Shown here: positions 8,637-17,414 of the stretch, one piece after another | Numbering within the stretch: the first letter of the stretch is position 1 | How the letters are laid out: every line of letters starts with the position of its first letter | Assembly (NCBI RefSeq): GCF_001577755.1 | Contig: NZ_CP010776.1 | Span: 2,852,001 to 2,916,000, forward strand | Reading direction: 5' to 3' | Source of the DNA: Rufibacter sp. DG15C | GTDB lineage: Bacteria; Bacteroidota; Bacteroidia; Cytophagales; Hymenobacteraceae | Length of the DNA stretch: 64,000 nucleotides | Made by a program: the position numbers and the translations under genes | The notes under the pieces: generated by a model | Seen by the model: only the letters and a program-made list of their open reading frames with translations | What the model was told of the DNA's origin: nothing | Databases searched by the model: none

Positions 8637-8680
8637 AAGAAGGCTTGCTGGATTTTCTCTAGCAAGCCTTCTTCGTTTTA
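8632..8680. terminator. Bidirectional terminator between kinase and M1 peptidase
   Basis: Stem with arms starting CGAAGAAGGCTTGC and TAGCAAGCCTTCTTCG. The plus-strand U tract is its own TTTT. The minus-strand U tract is the right arm of palindrome copy 6. Confidence 0.8.
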
Positions 8681-8697
8681 TCTGGCCCTTTAACCGC

Positions 8698-10356
8698 CTA
8701 TTCTACCCGCTTACTGGTTACATAAAAATTGGGGTCTACCGTTATTTCAGCGGCTTTATGGGAGACCGTGGTTTTCTTCCAAGTAGTGGCTACGGGCTTG
8801 ATCCATTTGGTTTTGCCACTCACTACCACCTTAACCGGCATGTTGAAGGTGTCCAGGCAATTGGTCCAACGGTATTCTAAGGTGTTGCCATTGAGTTTGT
8901 ACTCCAGCACCGGAATGCGGGTGTCACGCAGGTATTGGTCAAAAAAGCCAGTGAGGTTCTGCCCGCTCTTCTGAGAAATGTACTGCTCAACTTGCGCGCC
9001 GGTCACTACCTGGTGGTAGAAGTCTTGGTTGAGGCCGCGCAGGATCAGGCGCCATTTCATGTCATTGCCCACCAGCTGCCGCACCATGTGCAGCATGTTG
9101 GCACCTTTAGAGTACATGTCCCCAGAGCCGGCGTAGTTGACGTCATACTTCCCTACAATGGGGCGGTTGTTTTGAATGCCTTTGCGCGTGCCAATCACAT
9201 ACGCGCTGCTGGCTTCTTTGCCGTAATAATAGTCCACAAACAGGTTCTCTGAGTAGGCCGTGAACGCCTCATGTACCCACATGTCCGCAACGTCTTTGTA
9301 GGTGATGTTGTTAGCAAACCATTCATGCCCGCTCTCATGGATGATGATGAAGTCAAACTTAAGGCCCCAGCCGGTGCCGCTCAAGTCTCGGCCCAAATAA
9401 CCGTTCTGGAATTTGTTGCCATACGTCACCGAGCTTTGGTGCTCCATGCCCAGGTATGGTACCTCTACCAACTTATAGCTGTCTTCATAGAAAGGATAAG
9501 GCCCAAACCAGTGCTCAAAGGCCTTTAGCATACGCGGCACGTCCTTGAACTGGGCTTTGGCTTTCTCCAGGTTTTCAGGTAAGACATAGTAGATACAATC
9601 CAGCGGTCCTTTCTCGCCTTGGTAGACTTCTGAGAACGACACATAGTTGCCCACGTTGAAGTTGACACCGTAGTTGTTGATGGGATTAGTAACCGCCCAA
9701 TGAAACGTTCTGGTGCTGTCTGCGTGCTCCTCCACCTTTCGTAACCTTCCGTTAGAAACGTCTACCAGCGGCAGGGGTACGTTCACGCGTATCATCATGC
9801 TGTCGGGCTCGTCGTACATGTGGTCCTTGTTGGGCCAGAAGAGGCTGGCGCCGTCCCCTTGCACCGAGGTGGCGATGAACGGATTTCCTAGTGCGTCCTG
9901 TTTCCAGGTGACGCCGCCGCTCCAGGGTGGGTTCACGCTCACCTGCGGCTTGCCACTGAAGTACACGTCAATGGAATGCATAGCCCCTGCCGTCTGTGGC
10001 TGTTGCAGTTGAATATACCAGGCGTTGCTGTCTTGCCGTACCACCAGGTTCTGCCCGTTCTGCGTCACGCGCTCAATGCGCATGGGGGCCTGTAGGTCAA
10101 TCTGTAGCGTCTGGTGCGGTTGCAAGACTTTGTAGCTGACCTTGTTCATGCCCTGCAGCGTACTGTCCTTCGGGTTTACTTTTAGGGACAGGTCATAGTG
10201 CGTCAAGTCCCACCAGGCGCGCTCTGGCGTAATGGAGCCGCGCAAAGTGTCTTGCCGCGTAAAGGTAGGCGTAGTTTGGGCCTGGGCCGAAGTGGCTAGT
10301 AACGAGAGCAGGCAAGCACCCATCACCCAGGTATTTTTGATCAAAAAGGTTTTCAT
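8698..10356 (-). CDS. Exported M1 family zinc aminopeptidase
   Basis: Gluzincin of 552 residues with its start at ATG 10356 (MKTFLIKNTWVMGACLL...), which opens directly with a signal peptide cut near ATSAQAQ. A longer frame to 10416 only adds a hydrophilic leader. The zinc site is HESGHEW (His340, Glu341, His344) followed after 18 residues by Glu363, the canonical HExxH-x18-E. The exopeptidase loop reads GMEHQ in place of GAMEN, as is common in bacterial M1 homologues. It is shorter than classical PepN because it lacks the C-terminal helical domain. It probably releases N-terminal residues from peptides in the periplasm. Confidence 0.92.
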   Translation of the reverse strand: MKTFLIKNTWVMGACLLSLLATSAQAQTTPTFTRQDTLRGSITPERAWWDLTHYDLSLKVNPKDSTLQGMNKVSYKVLQPHQTLQIDLQAPMRIERVTQNGQNLVVRQDSNAWYIQLQQPQTAGAMHSIDVYFSGKPQVSVNPPWSGGVTWKQDALGNPFIATSVQGDGASLFWPNKDHMYDEPDSMMIRVNVPLPLVDVSNGRLRKVEEHADSTRTFHWAVTNPINNYGVNFNVGNYVSFSEVYQGEKGPLDCIYYVLPENLEKAKAQFKDVPRMLKAFEHWFGPYPFYEDSYKLVEVPYLGMEHQSSVTYGNKFQNGYLGRDLSGTGWGLKFDFIIIHESGHEWFANNITYKDVADMWVHEAFTAYSENLFVDYYYGKEASSAYVIGTRKGIQNNRPIVGKYDVNYAGSGDMYSKGANMLHMVRQLVGNDMKWRLILRGLNQDFYHQVVTGAQVEQYISQKSGQNLTGFFDQYLRDTRIPVLEYKLNGNTLEYRWTNCLDTFNMPVKVVVSGKTKWIKPVATTWKKTTVSHKAAEITVDPNFYVTSKRVE

Positions 10357-10491
10357 AGCGCAGTAGTCATCAAGGCTGTAGTTACTAAGGTACGTGGCAA
10401 TTTCAAATTTATACACCTGTAAGCAAAGTTGGAGGCTAGTGAAAAGAGTAAAGGAAGTATGCTCTCATTGGGAAAGTAGTCTATGCTATTT

Positions 10492-10529
10492 CGTTTTTGG
10501 TCTGTTTTCTAGGAATCAGGCCAAAAATG
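10492..10529. repeat. Dispersed palindrome, copy 7
   Basis: Left arm CGTTTTTGGTCTGTTTTC, right arm CAGGCCAAAAATG. It lies in a divergent promoter region (M1 peptidase and aldo/keto reductase), so it cannot be a simple 3'-end signal here. Confidence 0.85.
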
Positions 10530-10647
10530 CAAGTTTATATCAGTGGTTTTGTAGGTCATTTGGCCTTGAGTATAAGGAGGCGGTTGGGTTATCCTTAGGG
10601 CGGCAACTCTCGTTCAATAAACCAACTATGTATCAAGAGCCTTTCCT

Positions 10648-11691
10648 ATGAACTACAACCTTTTCAGTGATACGGGTGTGCTGGTCTCAGAGCTGTGCCT
10701 GGGCGCCATGACCTTCGGCGGTGGAGAAAACGCCGGCATCTGGGCCCAGATTGGCCAATTACAGCAACAGGAAGTCAACCGACTGCTCACTACTTCCATA
10801 GACGCGGGCATCAATTTTATAGACACCGCCAATGTGTACTCCTTCGGGCAGAGCGAAACGTTGTTGGGCGCCGGGCTCAAGCAACTGGGCCTTAAGCGGG
10901 ATGAACTGTTCATTGCCACCAAAGTACGCGGCAAGATGGGCGAAGGCGTGAACCAGCAGGGCTTGTCTAGGTACCACATTTTCCAGAGCGTAGAAGACAG
11001 CCTCAAGCGCCTGCAACTAGACCACATAGACTTGCTGTACGTGCACGGCGTTGACCCTGCCACCTCTGTAGAGCAGATTGTACACACCCTGCATGACGTG
11101 GTCATGACGGGCAAGGTGCGCTACGTGGGCGTCTGCAACTGGCCCGCCTGGATGGTCATGAAAGCCGTGGGTATTGCCCAGCAGCGGGGCTGGCACGGCT
11201 TCAAAGCCATGCAGTACTTTTATACGCCCGCCAACCGCGACTCAGAACGAGACCTGCTGCCGCTGGCCCTGGACCAGAATCTGGCGTTCATGCCTTGGAG
11301 TCCGTTGGCTGGTGGTTTCCTGTCCGGTAAGTTCACCAGAGACCAAACCAACACCGGCGGTGGAAGCCGAAGAGATACCTTTGACTTTCCTGTCATTGAC
11401 AAAGAAAAGGCCTATGACATTATTGATGTGCTGCAGAAGATAGGGGAGAGCTACAGTGTATCTGCCGCCGAGGTTACTCTGGCCTGGGTGCGCCAGCAGC
11501 GCGGCGTGACCAGCACCATCATTGGGGCTAAAAAAGCCGAGCAGCTTACCTCCAACATTCACTCCACCACCCTGGAACTGACGGTAGATGAACTTGCCCA
11601 AATCAACCAGGCCAGCCAGCACGACCCTGGCTACCCCAACTGGATGGTAGAGCGCCAAAGCACCGGCCGCTTCCCAGAGCCCAAAAAATAG
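10648..11691 (+). CDS. Aldo/keto reductase
   Basis: NADPH-dependent (beta/alpha)8 oxidoreductase of 347 residues. The catalytic tetrad is visible: Asp59 (FIDTANVY), Tyr64, Lys92 (ATKVRGK) and His133 (LLYVHGVD). The C-terminal coenzyme-binding element SSTIIGAKKAEQL-type sequence (TSTIIGAKKAEQLTSN) is present near residue 290. It resembles the general-stress/YajO-type AKRs that reduce small aldehydes and ketones. The substrate is not predictable. It lies in the same direction as the ArsC-like gene but is separated by palindrome copy 8 and a promoter element, so probably not co-transcribed with it. Confidence 0.9.
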   Translation: MNYNLFSDTGVLVSELCLGAMTFGGGENAGIWAQIGQLQQQEVNRLLTTSIDAGINFIDTANVYSFGQSETLLGAGLKQLGLKRDELFIATKVRGKMGEGVNQQGLSRYHIFQSVEDSLKRLQLDHIDLLYVHGVDPATSVEQIVHTLHDVVMTGKVRYVGVCNWPAWMVMKAVGIAQQRGWHGFKAMQYFYTPANRDSERDLLPLALDQNLAFMPWSPLAGGFLSGKFTRDQTNTGGGSRRDTFDFPVIDKEKAYDIIDVLQKIGESYSVSAAEVTLAWVRQQRGVTSTIIGAKKAEQLTSNIHSTTLELTVDELAQINQASQHDPGYPNWMVERQSTGRFPEPKK

Positions 11692-11718
11692 CCAGATTCT
11701 TGTAAAGATAGGTCCTCT

Positions 11719-11756
11719 CGTTTTTGGTCTGTTTTCCAGGAATCAGGCCGAAAACG
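11719..11756. repeat. Dispersed palindrome, copy 8
   Basis: Left arm CGTTTTTGGTCTGTTTTC, right arm CAGGCCGAAAACG. Pairing extends outward by TCT/AGA to 11716-11759. Confidence 0.9.
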
Positions 11757-11775
11757 AGAATCTGGGCGCATTCCT

Positions 11776-11783
11776 TATCTTTG
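11776..11783 (+). promoter_or_regulatory. Candidate -7 element of the arsC-like gene
   Basis: TATCTTTG is an exact TAnnTTTG match 27 bp before the start codon. Confidence 0.5.
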
Positions 11784-11809
11784 AACTCCACCATCAAACC
11801 TACACCCAT

Positions 11810-12151
11810 ATGGTTACCATCTACCACAACAACAGATGCAGTAAAAGCCGTGAGACGCTGGACCTACTTGAAAATGCAGGCCAGGAAGTTGAAGTAGTGT
11901 CCTACCTTACTAACCCGCCCACAGTCCAAGAACTGAAAAACGTACTAGCCAAGTTGCAAATGGCTCCCGAAGACATCATTAGAAAAGGAGAAGCGCTATA
12001 CAAAGAGCAATACGCCGGGAAGCACCTCACGCAGGATGAGTGGATTCAAGTGCTGGTAGAAAATCCTGTTTTGATTGAGCGCCCCATAGTCGTCAACGGT
12101 GATAAAGCGGTGATTGGCCGTCCGCCCCAAAACGTGTTGACTATCCTTTAG
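11810..12151 (+). CDS. arsC: ArsC/Spx-family arsenate reductase-like protein
   Basis: Thioredoxin-fold protein of 113 residues of the glutaredoxin-coupled arsenate reductase family. Cys10 (NNRCSKSR), Arg58 (EDIIRK) and Arg91 (IERPIVV) correspond to the Cys12, Arg60 and Arg94 of plasmid ArsC, so the catalytic set is complete. The C-terminal IGRPPQNV is also typical. No arsR, arsB or acr3 lies nearby, so the job may be a general YfgD-like function rather than arsenic resistance. Confidence 0.85.
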   Translation: MVTIYHNNRCSKSRETLDLLENAGQEVEVVSYLTNPPTVQELKNVLAKLQMAPEDIIRKGEALYKEQYAGKHLTQDEWIQVLVENPVLIERPIVVNGDKAVIGRPPQNVLTIL

Positions 12152-12406
12152 CTTCCTTCCAACAATTGCAGACAACGTTTAATCAATAGTAGATAAACAG
12201 AGCTTAGTTAGAGTACAAGTAAGCGAGGATTGGTAGGCTAGCAGCGTAACCGCCTGTTTTCTTGTATTGAGCGGAGAAAGGCATATGATTGAACGTAGAT
12301 TTAGCGGGGTTCGCCTGAAAAATGGGGGCATTCACCTAATAAATAACAGGCAAATACTATATAGCACCATCTTTACAGCAGTTACTATAAACAATTACAC
12401 TGCTCC

Positions 12407-12748
12407 ATGAAAAGCCTAGTCCTTGCCTTAGTTGTTACCTTGTCTGTTGCTTCCTCTTCTTTGGCGGGCACGTCTGCCTCAGTTAATTCTGCCGGCGCGT
12501 TGGCACGCGAGTTGGCAAATACGTTGCAGTTGAATGAGATGCAGTACTTAAAGATCAAAGGCTTTGAGACCAAGAAGCTAGAGGCTATTAAGGAAGCAGA
12601 AACTACCATGACGGGAGAGGCCTTGGCAAAACATTTGATTTTGATTGAGACTTCCTTCTCGGCGTCTGTTGTAGAGGTATTGACGCCCAGCCAGCAGAAA
12701 GCCTATCTGGGTATGAAGTCTTTGATGGCCACCAACCAAGTAAAATAA
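12407..12748 (+). CDS. Small exported helical protein, Spy/LTXXQ-like
   Basis: 113 residues with a clear signal peptide (MKSLVLALVVTLSVASSSLAG). The mature part is helical, with LQLNEMQYLKIKGFETKKLE and, near the C terminus, LTPSQQKAYLGMK. An N-terminal and a C-terminal 'Lx(T/N)xxQ' segment around a long helix recall periplasmic Spy/CpxP-type chaperone-like proteins that are common in Bacteroidota. The similarity is by pattern only. The 255-bp gap before it (12152-12406) shows no gene or clear signal. Confidence 0.65.
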   Translation: MKSLVLALVVTLSVASSSLAGTSASVNSAGALARELANTLQLNEMQYLKIKGFETKKLEAIKEAETTMTGEALAKHLILIETSFSASVVEVLTPSQQKAYLGMKSLMATNQVK

Positions 12749-12770
12749 GGGTATATAACCCAAACCCATA

Positions 12771-12815
12771 AAAAAAGGAAAGGCTCTCTTGGTAAAGAGA
12801 GCCTTTCCTTTTTTT
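12771..12815. terminator. Strong bidirectional terminator
   Basis: 20-bp stem starting AAAAAAGGAAAGGCTCTC with a 4-nt loop GGTA, then T7. It ends the small exported protein gene on the plus strand and can serve the CsbD gene on the minus strand. Confidence 0.9.
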
Positions 12816-12962
12816 GAATAAACAATTGCAAAAGGTATGACGCTTTTGCCGGCCGCAATCCCAAGTCTAGAAAGTTGGCTCAGTATGAGAGCGCAACAGA
12901 CCCAGGAGAAATCCCCGCTCTACCGGACAGGCCAAGCATTGGGATTTGCCAGAGGAATTGTC

Positions 12963-13154
12963 TTACAGAGAGTCAATCCAAGATTTCACTTCGTGTTTTC
13001 CTTTGCCTATCTTCTGCTGTAGTTTCCCGATCCATTCGTCTTCCTGACCTTCGTCATAAGTTAGATCGTCATCAGACAAGTCCCCGTACGCTTGCTTCAT
13101 TTTGCCCTTGATTTCGTTCCAGTTACCGCGGGCTCTATATTCATGTTCGTGCAT
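12963..13154 (-). CDS. CsbD family stress protein
   Basis: 63-residue CsbD/YjbJ-like protein, a family of abundant general-stress proteins of unknown mechanism. The family core is clear: NWNEIKGKMKQAYGDLSDDDL then EGQEDEWIGKLQQKIGK. It is strongly charged and helical, and has no signal peptide. It is transcribed away from the J-domain-like gene and converges on the small exported protein gene. Confidence 0.88.
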   Translation of the reverse strand: MHEHEYRARGNWNEIKGKMKQAYGDLSDDDLTYDEGQEDEWIGKLQQKIGKGKHEVKSWIDSL

Positions 13155-13345
13155 GGCGCTTCTATTTATAAGGTTACATATAGATATGTAGTAATATACG
13201 CAAGCGCGGCACTATATGTTGGGCTACAGACCAAGAACTACGCCTTAGTTTTTACTGTATTTGTAAGCTGCATAGCCTTGCCCAAACCCCGGTTTAAAGG
13301 GACAGGTATTGAACGGTAGATGGCCCAAAATTGAAAAGGGTTATC

Positions 13346-14377
13346 TTACTGGAAGTTACGCATTTGTTTCAAGAATTCCCGCAACTGCATGGGTTCTTGT
13401 AACACTCGCAGTTCCAGGTCCAACTGGCTCAGTTCATCTTTCAATTCTTTCTTCACCTTCCTGAATTTCAAGTCCATCTGCCGCTCTGTGCCGGCAAACC
13501 GCTGGAAGAAATTGGCCTGCGGTCCCGTCTGGAAGTGCTGCAGTTCCCGCTCCAGTTCCTGAATCTGGTCTGTGAGCAGTTTCAGGTAATAGGTGAGCTG
13601 GTCTTCGGGCACTTGGTCCAGATGTTCTTCCTCTAAATGCAGGAATTCCATCTGCAGCCTGAGCAGTTCAAAGAAGTCGTCTTGGTTGTAGGCAATGGTG
13701 ACGCGCTTCATGGCCTCTTCTTTCCAGAGCCTAATGTCGGGGTCCAGTTCCCGGTCGGGGTGGAGGAGTTTGACCAGGGTGGTGTAGATTTTGCGACTGG
13801 CCTTGGTAAGCGAACTCAGTTCCATCTTTAGCTCAGAGGCTTTTTCTTTCTGCTTCTTGGCTTTCTGGCGCGCCTTCTGCTGGGCTTCGCGGTGCTGTTG
13901 TTGCTGGGCCTCCCAGGCCTCATAGTCTTCCTGGTCTTCGGGTGCTTCTTCTGGGGCCTCAGGATCTATCTCTTCGTCCTTTTCCTTCTCGGCCTCGTGG
14001 GGCACATACTGCGCATACAGGTCTTTCAGGTCATCGGCACCATAGGTATCTATCAGGTCATAGGCCAGTTTCTGAATCAGGAAGGCTATTTTCTCTTTCT
14101 CCTGCTTCTGGAAGAATTCCAAATGATAGGCGCGGTCCAGCAAGTGCACAAAGGCCCGGCGTTTCTCCACTAACTGCGTGATGAGCGGCTGTACTTCTTT
14201 CTGCACCCGCACTTTGGCCTGCGACAAAGCCGCCCGCTGTTGCGCCAACTGCTCTTTTAAAAAGTTGATTCTGGCTACGTACTGGTTGAATGCCTGTTGC
14301 TGAGGCGTACCGCCACTGGTGCGCAAACCCGTTACCGTAGGGAAGTGTTCTGGGGCAGAGGCTTTGCGTTTGGCCAT
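13346..14377 (-). CDS. Coiled-coil protein with degenerate J-domain-like segment
   Basis: 343 residues with the start placed at ATG 14377 (MAKRKASAPEHF). The longer open frame to 14506 merely reads through palindrome copy 9. It is almost entirely charged coiled coil, with a very acidic, Gln-rich middle (EKEKDEEIDPEAPEEAPED, then QQQQHREAQQKARQKAKKQK). A short block around residues 225-260 (YTTLVKLLHPDRELD...AYNQDDFFELLRLQ) has the HPD tripeptide and flanking helices of a DnaJ J-domain, suggesting docking to a DnaK. Cytoplasmic. Function beyond that is unknown. Confidence 0.7.
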   Translation of the reverse strand: MAKRKASAPEHFPTVTGLRTSGGTPQQQAFNQYVARINFLKEQLAQQRAALSQAKVRVQKEVQPLITQLVEKRRAFVHLLDRAYHLEFFQKQEKEKIAFLIQKLAYDLIDTYGADDLKDLYAQYVPHEAEKEKDEEIDPEAPEEAPEDQEDYEAWEAQQQQHREAQQKARQKAKKQKEKASELKMELSSLTKASRKIYTTLVKLLHPDRELDPDIRLWKEEAMKRVTIAYNQDDFFELLRLQMEFLHLEEEHLDQVPEDQLTYYLKLLTDQIQELERELQHFQTGPQANFFQRFAGTERQMDLKFRKVKKELKDELSQLDLELRVLQEPMQLREFLKQMRNFQ

Positions 14378-14452
14378 GGAAGGAGGGAGGTTTGATGAAG
14401 TTTGGTTTACTATGTAGCAAAGGTACTGGATTGTGGTTTGGTTTGCAGAGTT

Positions 14453-14490
14453 CGTTTTTAGGCTGTTTTCTAGAAAAGGGGCTAAAAATG
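14453..14490. repeat. Dispersed palindrome, copy 9
   Basis: Left arm CGTTTTTAGGCTGTTTTC, right arm GGGGCTAAAAATG. Confidence 0.85.
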
Positions 14491-14529
14491 GAAGCGCCTT
14501 GCTCAACTTGGTAGTTGAGCAAGGCGCTT
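14486..14529 (-). terminator. Terminator of pepD
   Basis: 16-bp stem (AAGCGCCTTGCTCAAC and its complement, 6-nt loop), with the minus-strand T5 borrowed from palindrome copy 9. Confidence 0.8.
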
Positions 14530-14548
14530 CGCATGATTGATGAATGTG

Positions 14549-16015
14549 TTATGCTGTTTTCTTTGGTAGCTTTTGCAAGGTCTCTAGCAAGAAGCCCCAG
14601 AATTTCTGCACGGAGCTAATCTGCACTTTCTCATCTGGGGAATGGGCGCCGGTAATATTGGGCCCGAAGGAAATCATCTCCATGTCTGGGTAGTTGGTGC
14701 CCAAGATGCCGCACTCCAGACCTGCGTGGCAGGCATTCACGTGCGGCGCGCTTTTAAACAGGTCCTGGTACAGGCTGCTCATCAATTTTACAATGGTGGC
14801 GTCTGGTCTTGGCGTCCAACCCGGGTAGGCGCCTTTAAAGGTCACATTAGCACCGGCCAGTTCAAAAGTTGACTTGATGGCATCTGCAAGGTCCAGCTTC
14901 TCACTGTCCACTGAGCTACGGGTCAAGCACTGCAAAGAATACTCGCCGTCTTTTACCAGCACGCGCGCCAGGTTGTTGGACGTTTGCACCAAGCCTTCAA
15001 TGGCGGGGCTCATGCGGTAAATCCCGTTCGGGCAGGCGTACAATACACGCAACAACAGGCTCTGGAACTCCTGCGAAATAGCCAAAGAAGGCAAGTCAAT
15101 GTGCTCGGCCTTAATGTCTAGGTTGGCGTCAGTGAGGGCGTATTCAGCCTTTAGGATCTCTGCCTGCTTGGTCAGGAACTGCTCAAAGGCTTCGGCCTTT
15201 TCTTCGGGCACAGCCACTTCTGCGAAGGATTCTCTTGGGATGGCGTTGCGCAAGCTTCCGCCGTCAATGCTGTACACGCGCACGTTGAACTTGTCAGCAG
15301 CTTGGTACAAAAGGCGATTCATGAGTTTGTTGGCGTTGCCGCGTCCCAGGTGAATGTCCATCCCCGAGTGCCCGCCAGTCAAACCCGTGATGCTCAGCTT
15401 AAACCCCGTGAAGTCAAACGGAATGCTTTCAGAGTTGTATATACCCGTGGCCGTCACGTCAATGCCGCCCGCACAGCCAATGGTCAACTCTTGATCGTTT
15501 TCAGTGTCTAGGTTGAGCAAGATGGAGCCGTCCAACAAACCGCCTTTCAAACCCATGGCGCCGGTCATGCCGGTTTCCTCGTCAATGGTGAACAAGGCCT
15601 CTAAAGCTGGATGCGCAATGTCTGTAGAGGATAGCAAAGCCATGATGGTGGCCACGCCAATGCCGTTGTCGGCGCCCAGGGTGGTGCCTTTGGCTTTTAC
15701 CCAGTCGCCGTCAATTTCCATCTGTATGCCTTGGGTGTTGAAATCGAACTCAGTGTCGGCGTTTTTTTGGTGTACCATGTCTAGGTGGCTTTGCAACACC
15801 AGGGTAGGGCGGTCTTCCAGGCCAGCGGTGGCGGGCTTCTTGATGATGACGTTGCCCACTTCGTCGGTGATGGTTTCCAGGCCTAATTTCTTGCCAAACT
15901 CCTGCATGAACTGGATCACGCGCTCTTCTTTCTTGGAGGGTCTAGGCACCGCGTTCAGCGCCGAAAAATGTTGCCACAGGGCTTTTGGTTCTAAAGATTC
16001 TATCTGACTGCTCAT
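14549..16015 (-). CDS. pepD: Cytosolic aminoacyl-histidine dipeptidase (M20)
   Basis: Xaa-His dipeptidase (carnosinase-like, M20C) of 488 residues that hydrolyses dipeptides in the cytoplasm. The start is ATG 16015 (MSSQIESLEPKALWQHF), the usual PepD beginning. A longer frame to 16102 adds a non-homologous leader. Metal ligands are in SHLDMVHQ, LGADNGIG and TIDEETGMTGA, and the lid/dimerisation domain contains GGHSGMDIHLGRGNANKLM. C-terminal HAGLECG carries a further ligand. Length matches the E. coli enzyme (485). It fits with the exported peptidases of the window as the last step of peptide use. Confidence 0.95.
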   Translation of the reverse strand: MSSQIESLEPKALWQHFSALNAVPRPSKKEERVIQFMQEFGKKLGLETITDEVGNVIIKKPATAGLEDRPTLVLQSHLDMVHQKNADTEFDFNTQGIQMEIDGDWVKAKGTTLGADNGIGVATIMALLSSTDIAHPALEALFTIDEETGMTGAMGLKGGLLDGSILLNLDTENDQELTIGCAGGIDVTATGIYNSESIPFDFTGFKLSITGLTGGHSGMDIHLGRGNANKLMNRLLYQAADKFNVRVYSIDGGSLRNAIPRESFAEVAVPEEKAEAFEQFLTKQAEILKAEYALTDANLDIKAEHIDLPSLAISQEFQSLLLRVLYACPNGIYRMSPAIEGLVQTSNNLARVLVKDGEYSLQCLTRSSVDSEKLDLADAIKSTFELAGANVTFKGAYPGWTPRPDATIVKLMSSLYQDLFKSAPHVNACHAGLECGILGTNYPDMEMISFGPNITGAHSPDEKVQISSVQKFWGFLLETLQKLPKKTA

Positions 16016-16139
16016 ACTGTTTCTTTTGGTTAGCCCTGCCGCCCAGAGACAAATTCTTCTGGAAGAAGGGATTCTGTTTCGGGGTAAAGGTAGTAAACAC
16101 AATTGACTCCTGCCGGCAGTTTGACGCAGAAAGCGCCGT

Positions 16140-16177
16140 CGTTTTTGGCCTAATTTCCAGAAAACAGAGCAAAAACG
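16140..16177. repeat. Dispersed palindrome, copy 10
   Basis: Left arm CGTTTTTGGCCTAATTTC, right arm GAAAACAGAGCAAAAACG. It lies in the divergent region between pepD and the oxidoreductase. Confidence 0.85.
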
Positions 16178-16306
16178 GTATCCTCTTCTACACCGCCAAG
16201 TGGGCTGACCAGCAAAACCCTGGCCACGAAAAGGGGTAAAACGAAAAGGGGGTTTTGAAGCAAGGGCTCCGTCTAAACCTTATTCACTCAATCATTTAAT
16301 AATAAG

Positions 16307-17257
16307 ATGAGCAAGAAAAACAAAGCAGCCTATTATGAAAACTACGGAGACGCCTCTGTGCTCAAAATTGGGGAACTGGATTTACCAGAAGTAAAAGAGG
16401 GCGAGGTGCTGGTGCGCATCAAAGCCGCCGCTGTCAATCCCGTAGATTCTGCCGTGCGCGAAGGCTGGCTCATGGCTTTCCTTCCCTTGAATTTCCCGGC
16501 CATACCGGGTTGGGACGTGGCCGGCGTGGTGGAAGAGTGCGGGTTCAGTGCGCGCCGCTTCAAGCCCGGGGACGAGGTATACGCCTATGCCCGCCGGCCC
16601 ACGGTGCAGCATGGCACCTTTGCTGAGTACATTGTCATTCCGGAAAGCTACCTGGCGCATAAGCCCCAAAACTTAAGCTTTGAAGAAGCCGCCGGTATTC
16701 CTTTGGTGGGCCTGACGGCGTACCAGTCCATGTTTGACGCAGGTAAATTACAGGCCGGACAGACGGTCTTGATTCTGGGTGCTTCAGGGGGCGTGGGTAG
16801 TCTGGGCATCCAGTTGGCCAAAGACAAAGGCGCGACCGTCATAGGCGTGGCCAGCCAGAAAAACCACGCCTTCATGAAAGAGCTGGGCGCCGACCATACC
16901 GTGGACTACAAAGACACTCATGTGGGCCAGGCGGTGAAAGCGATATTCCCAGAAGGCGTAGATTTGATTTTTGACGCGGCCAGCGGCGAAACCCTCACCC
17001 AAAGCCTGGAAGCGCTCAAGCCCAGCGGAAAGCTAGTCTCCATCTTAAACCAAGGCCAGGATTTAGACAAGAGCATTAACTTTCAATACGTTTTTGTGGA
17101 GCCCAACTCCACGCAATTGGAGCATTTGCGCCAACTAGGCGAAGCAGGGAAACTCAAGCTACATGTGAGCGGTACTTACACCCTGGACCAAGCCGCCGAT
17201 GCCATGCGCCAGATAGAAACCCACCATACCACCGGTAAAATTGTGATTGTGCCTTAG
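16307..17257 (+). CDS. Zinc-less medium-chain NADP-dependent oxidoreductase (quinone oxidoreductase type)
   Basis: 316-residue MDR-superfamily enzyme. An N-terminal GroES-like domain (KAAAVNPVDSAVREGW, PGWDVAGVVEECG) is followed by a Rossmann domain with GASGGVGSLGIQLAKDKGATVIGVAS near residues 150-180. The catalytic-zinc ligands of alcohol dehydrogenases are missing, as in quinone reductases and enoyl reductases of this group. It reduces small carbonyls or quinones with NADPH. No linked pathway genes. Confidence 0.88.
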   Translation: MSKKNKAAYYENYGDASVLKIGELDLPEVKEGEVLVRIKAAAVNPVDSAVREGWLMAFLPLNFPAIPGWDVAGVVEECGFSARRFKPGDEVYAYARRPTVQHGTFAEYIVIPESYLAHKPQNLSFEEAAGIPLVGLTAYQSMFDAGKLQAGQTVLILGASGGVGSLGIQLAKDKGATVIGVASQKNHAFMKELGADHTVDYKDTHVGQAVKAIFPEGVDLIFDAASGETLTQSLEALKPSGKLVSILNQGQDLDKSINFQYVFVEPNSTQLEHLRQLGEAGKLKLHVSGTYTLDQAADAMRQIETHHTTGKIVIVP

Positions 17258-17309
17258 CTGAAATCAAACACAGAGAATGCGCTTACTTAGAGTAAACTAC
17301 AGAAAGATT

Positions 17310-17347
17310 CGTTCTTGGCCTACTTCTCAGAAAACAGGCTAAAAACG
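17310..17347. repeat. Dispersed palindrome, copy 11
   Basis: Left arm CGTTCTTGGCC, right arm CAGGCTAAAAACG. Pairing extends outward with GATT/AATC to 17307-17351. Confidence 0.85.
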
Positions 17348-17414
17348 AATCCTTTTTTTAGCGGCATCCTTCTATCTTTAGGCGGGACTTTTCCTGCATC
17401 ATATTTTCCCCGCC

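Noticed and set aside
12837-13022. Small plus-strand frame overlapping the CsbD gene
   Set aside because: No recognisable protein, opposite a clear CsbD gene, starts inside terminator-flanking sequence.
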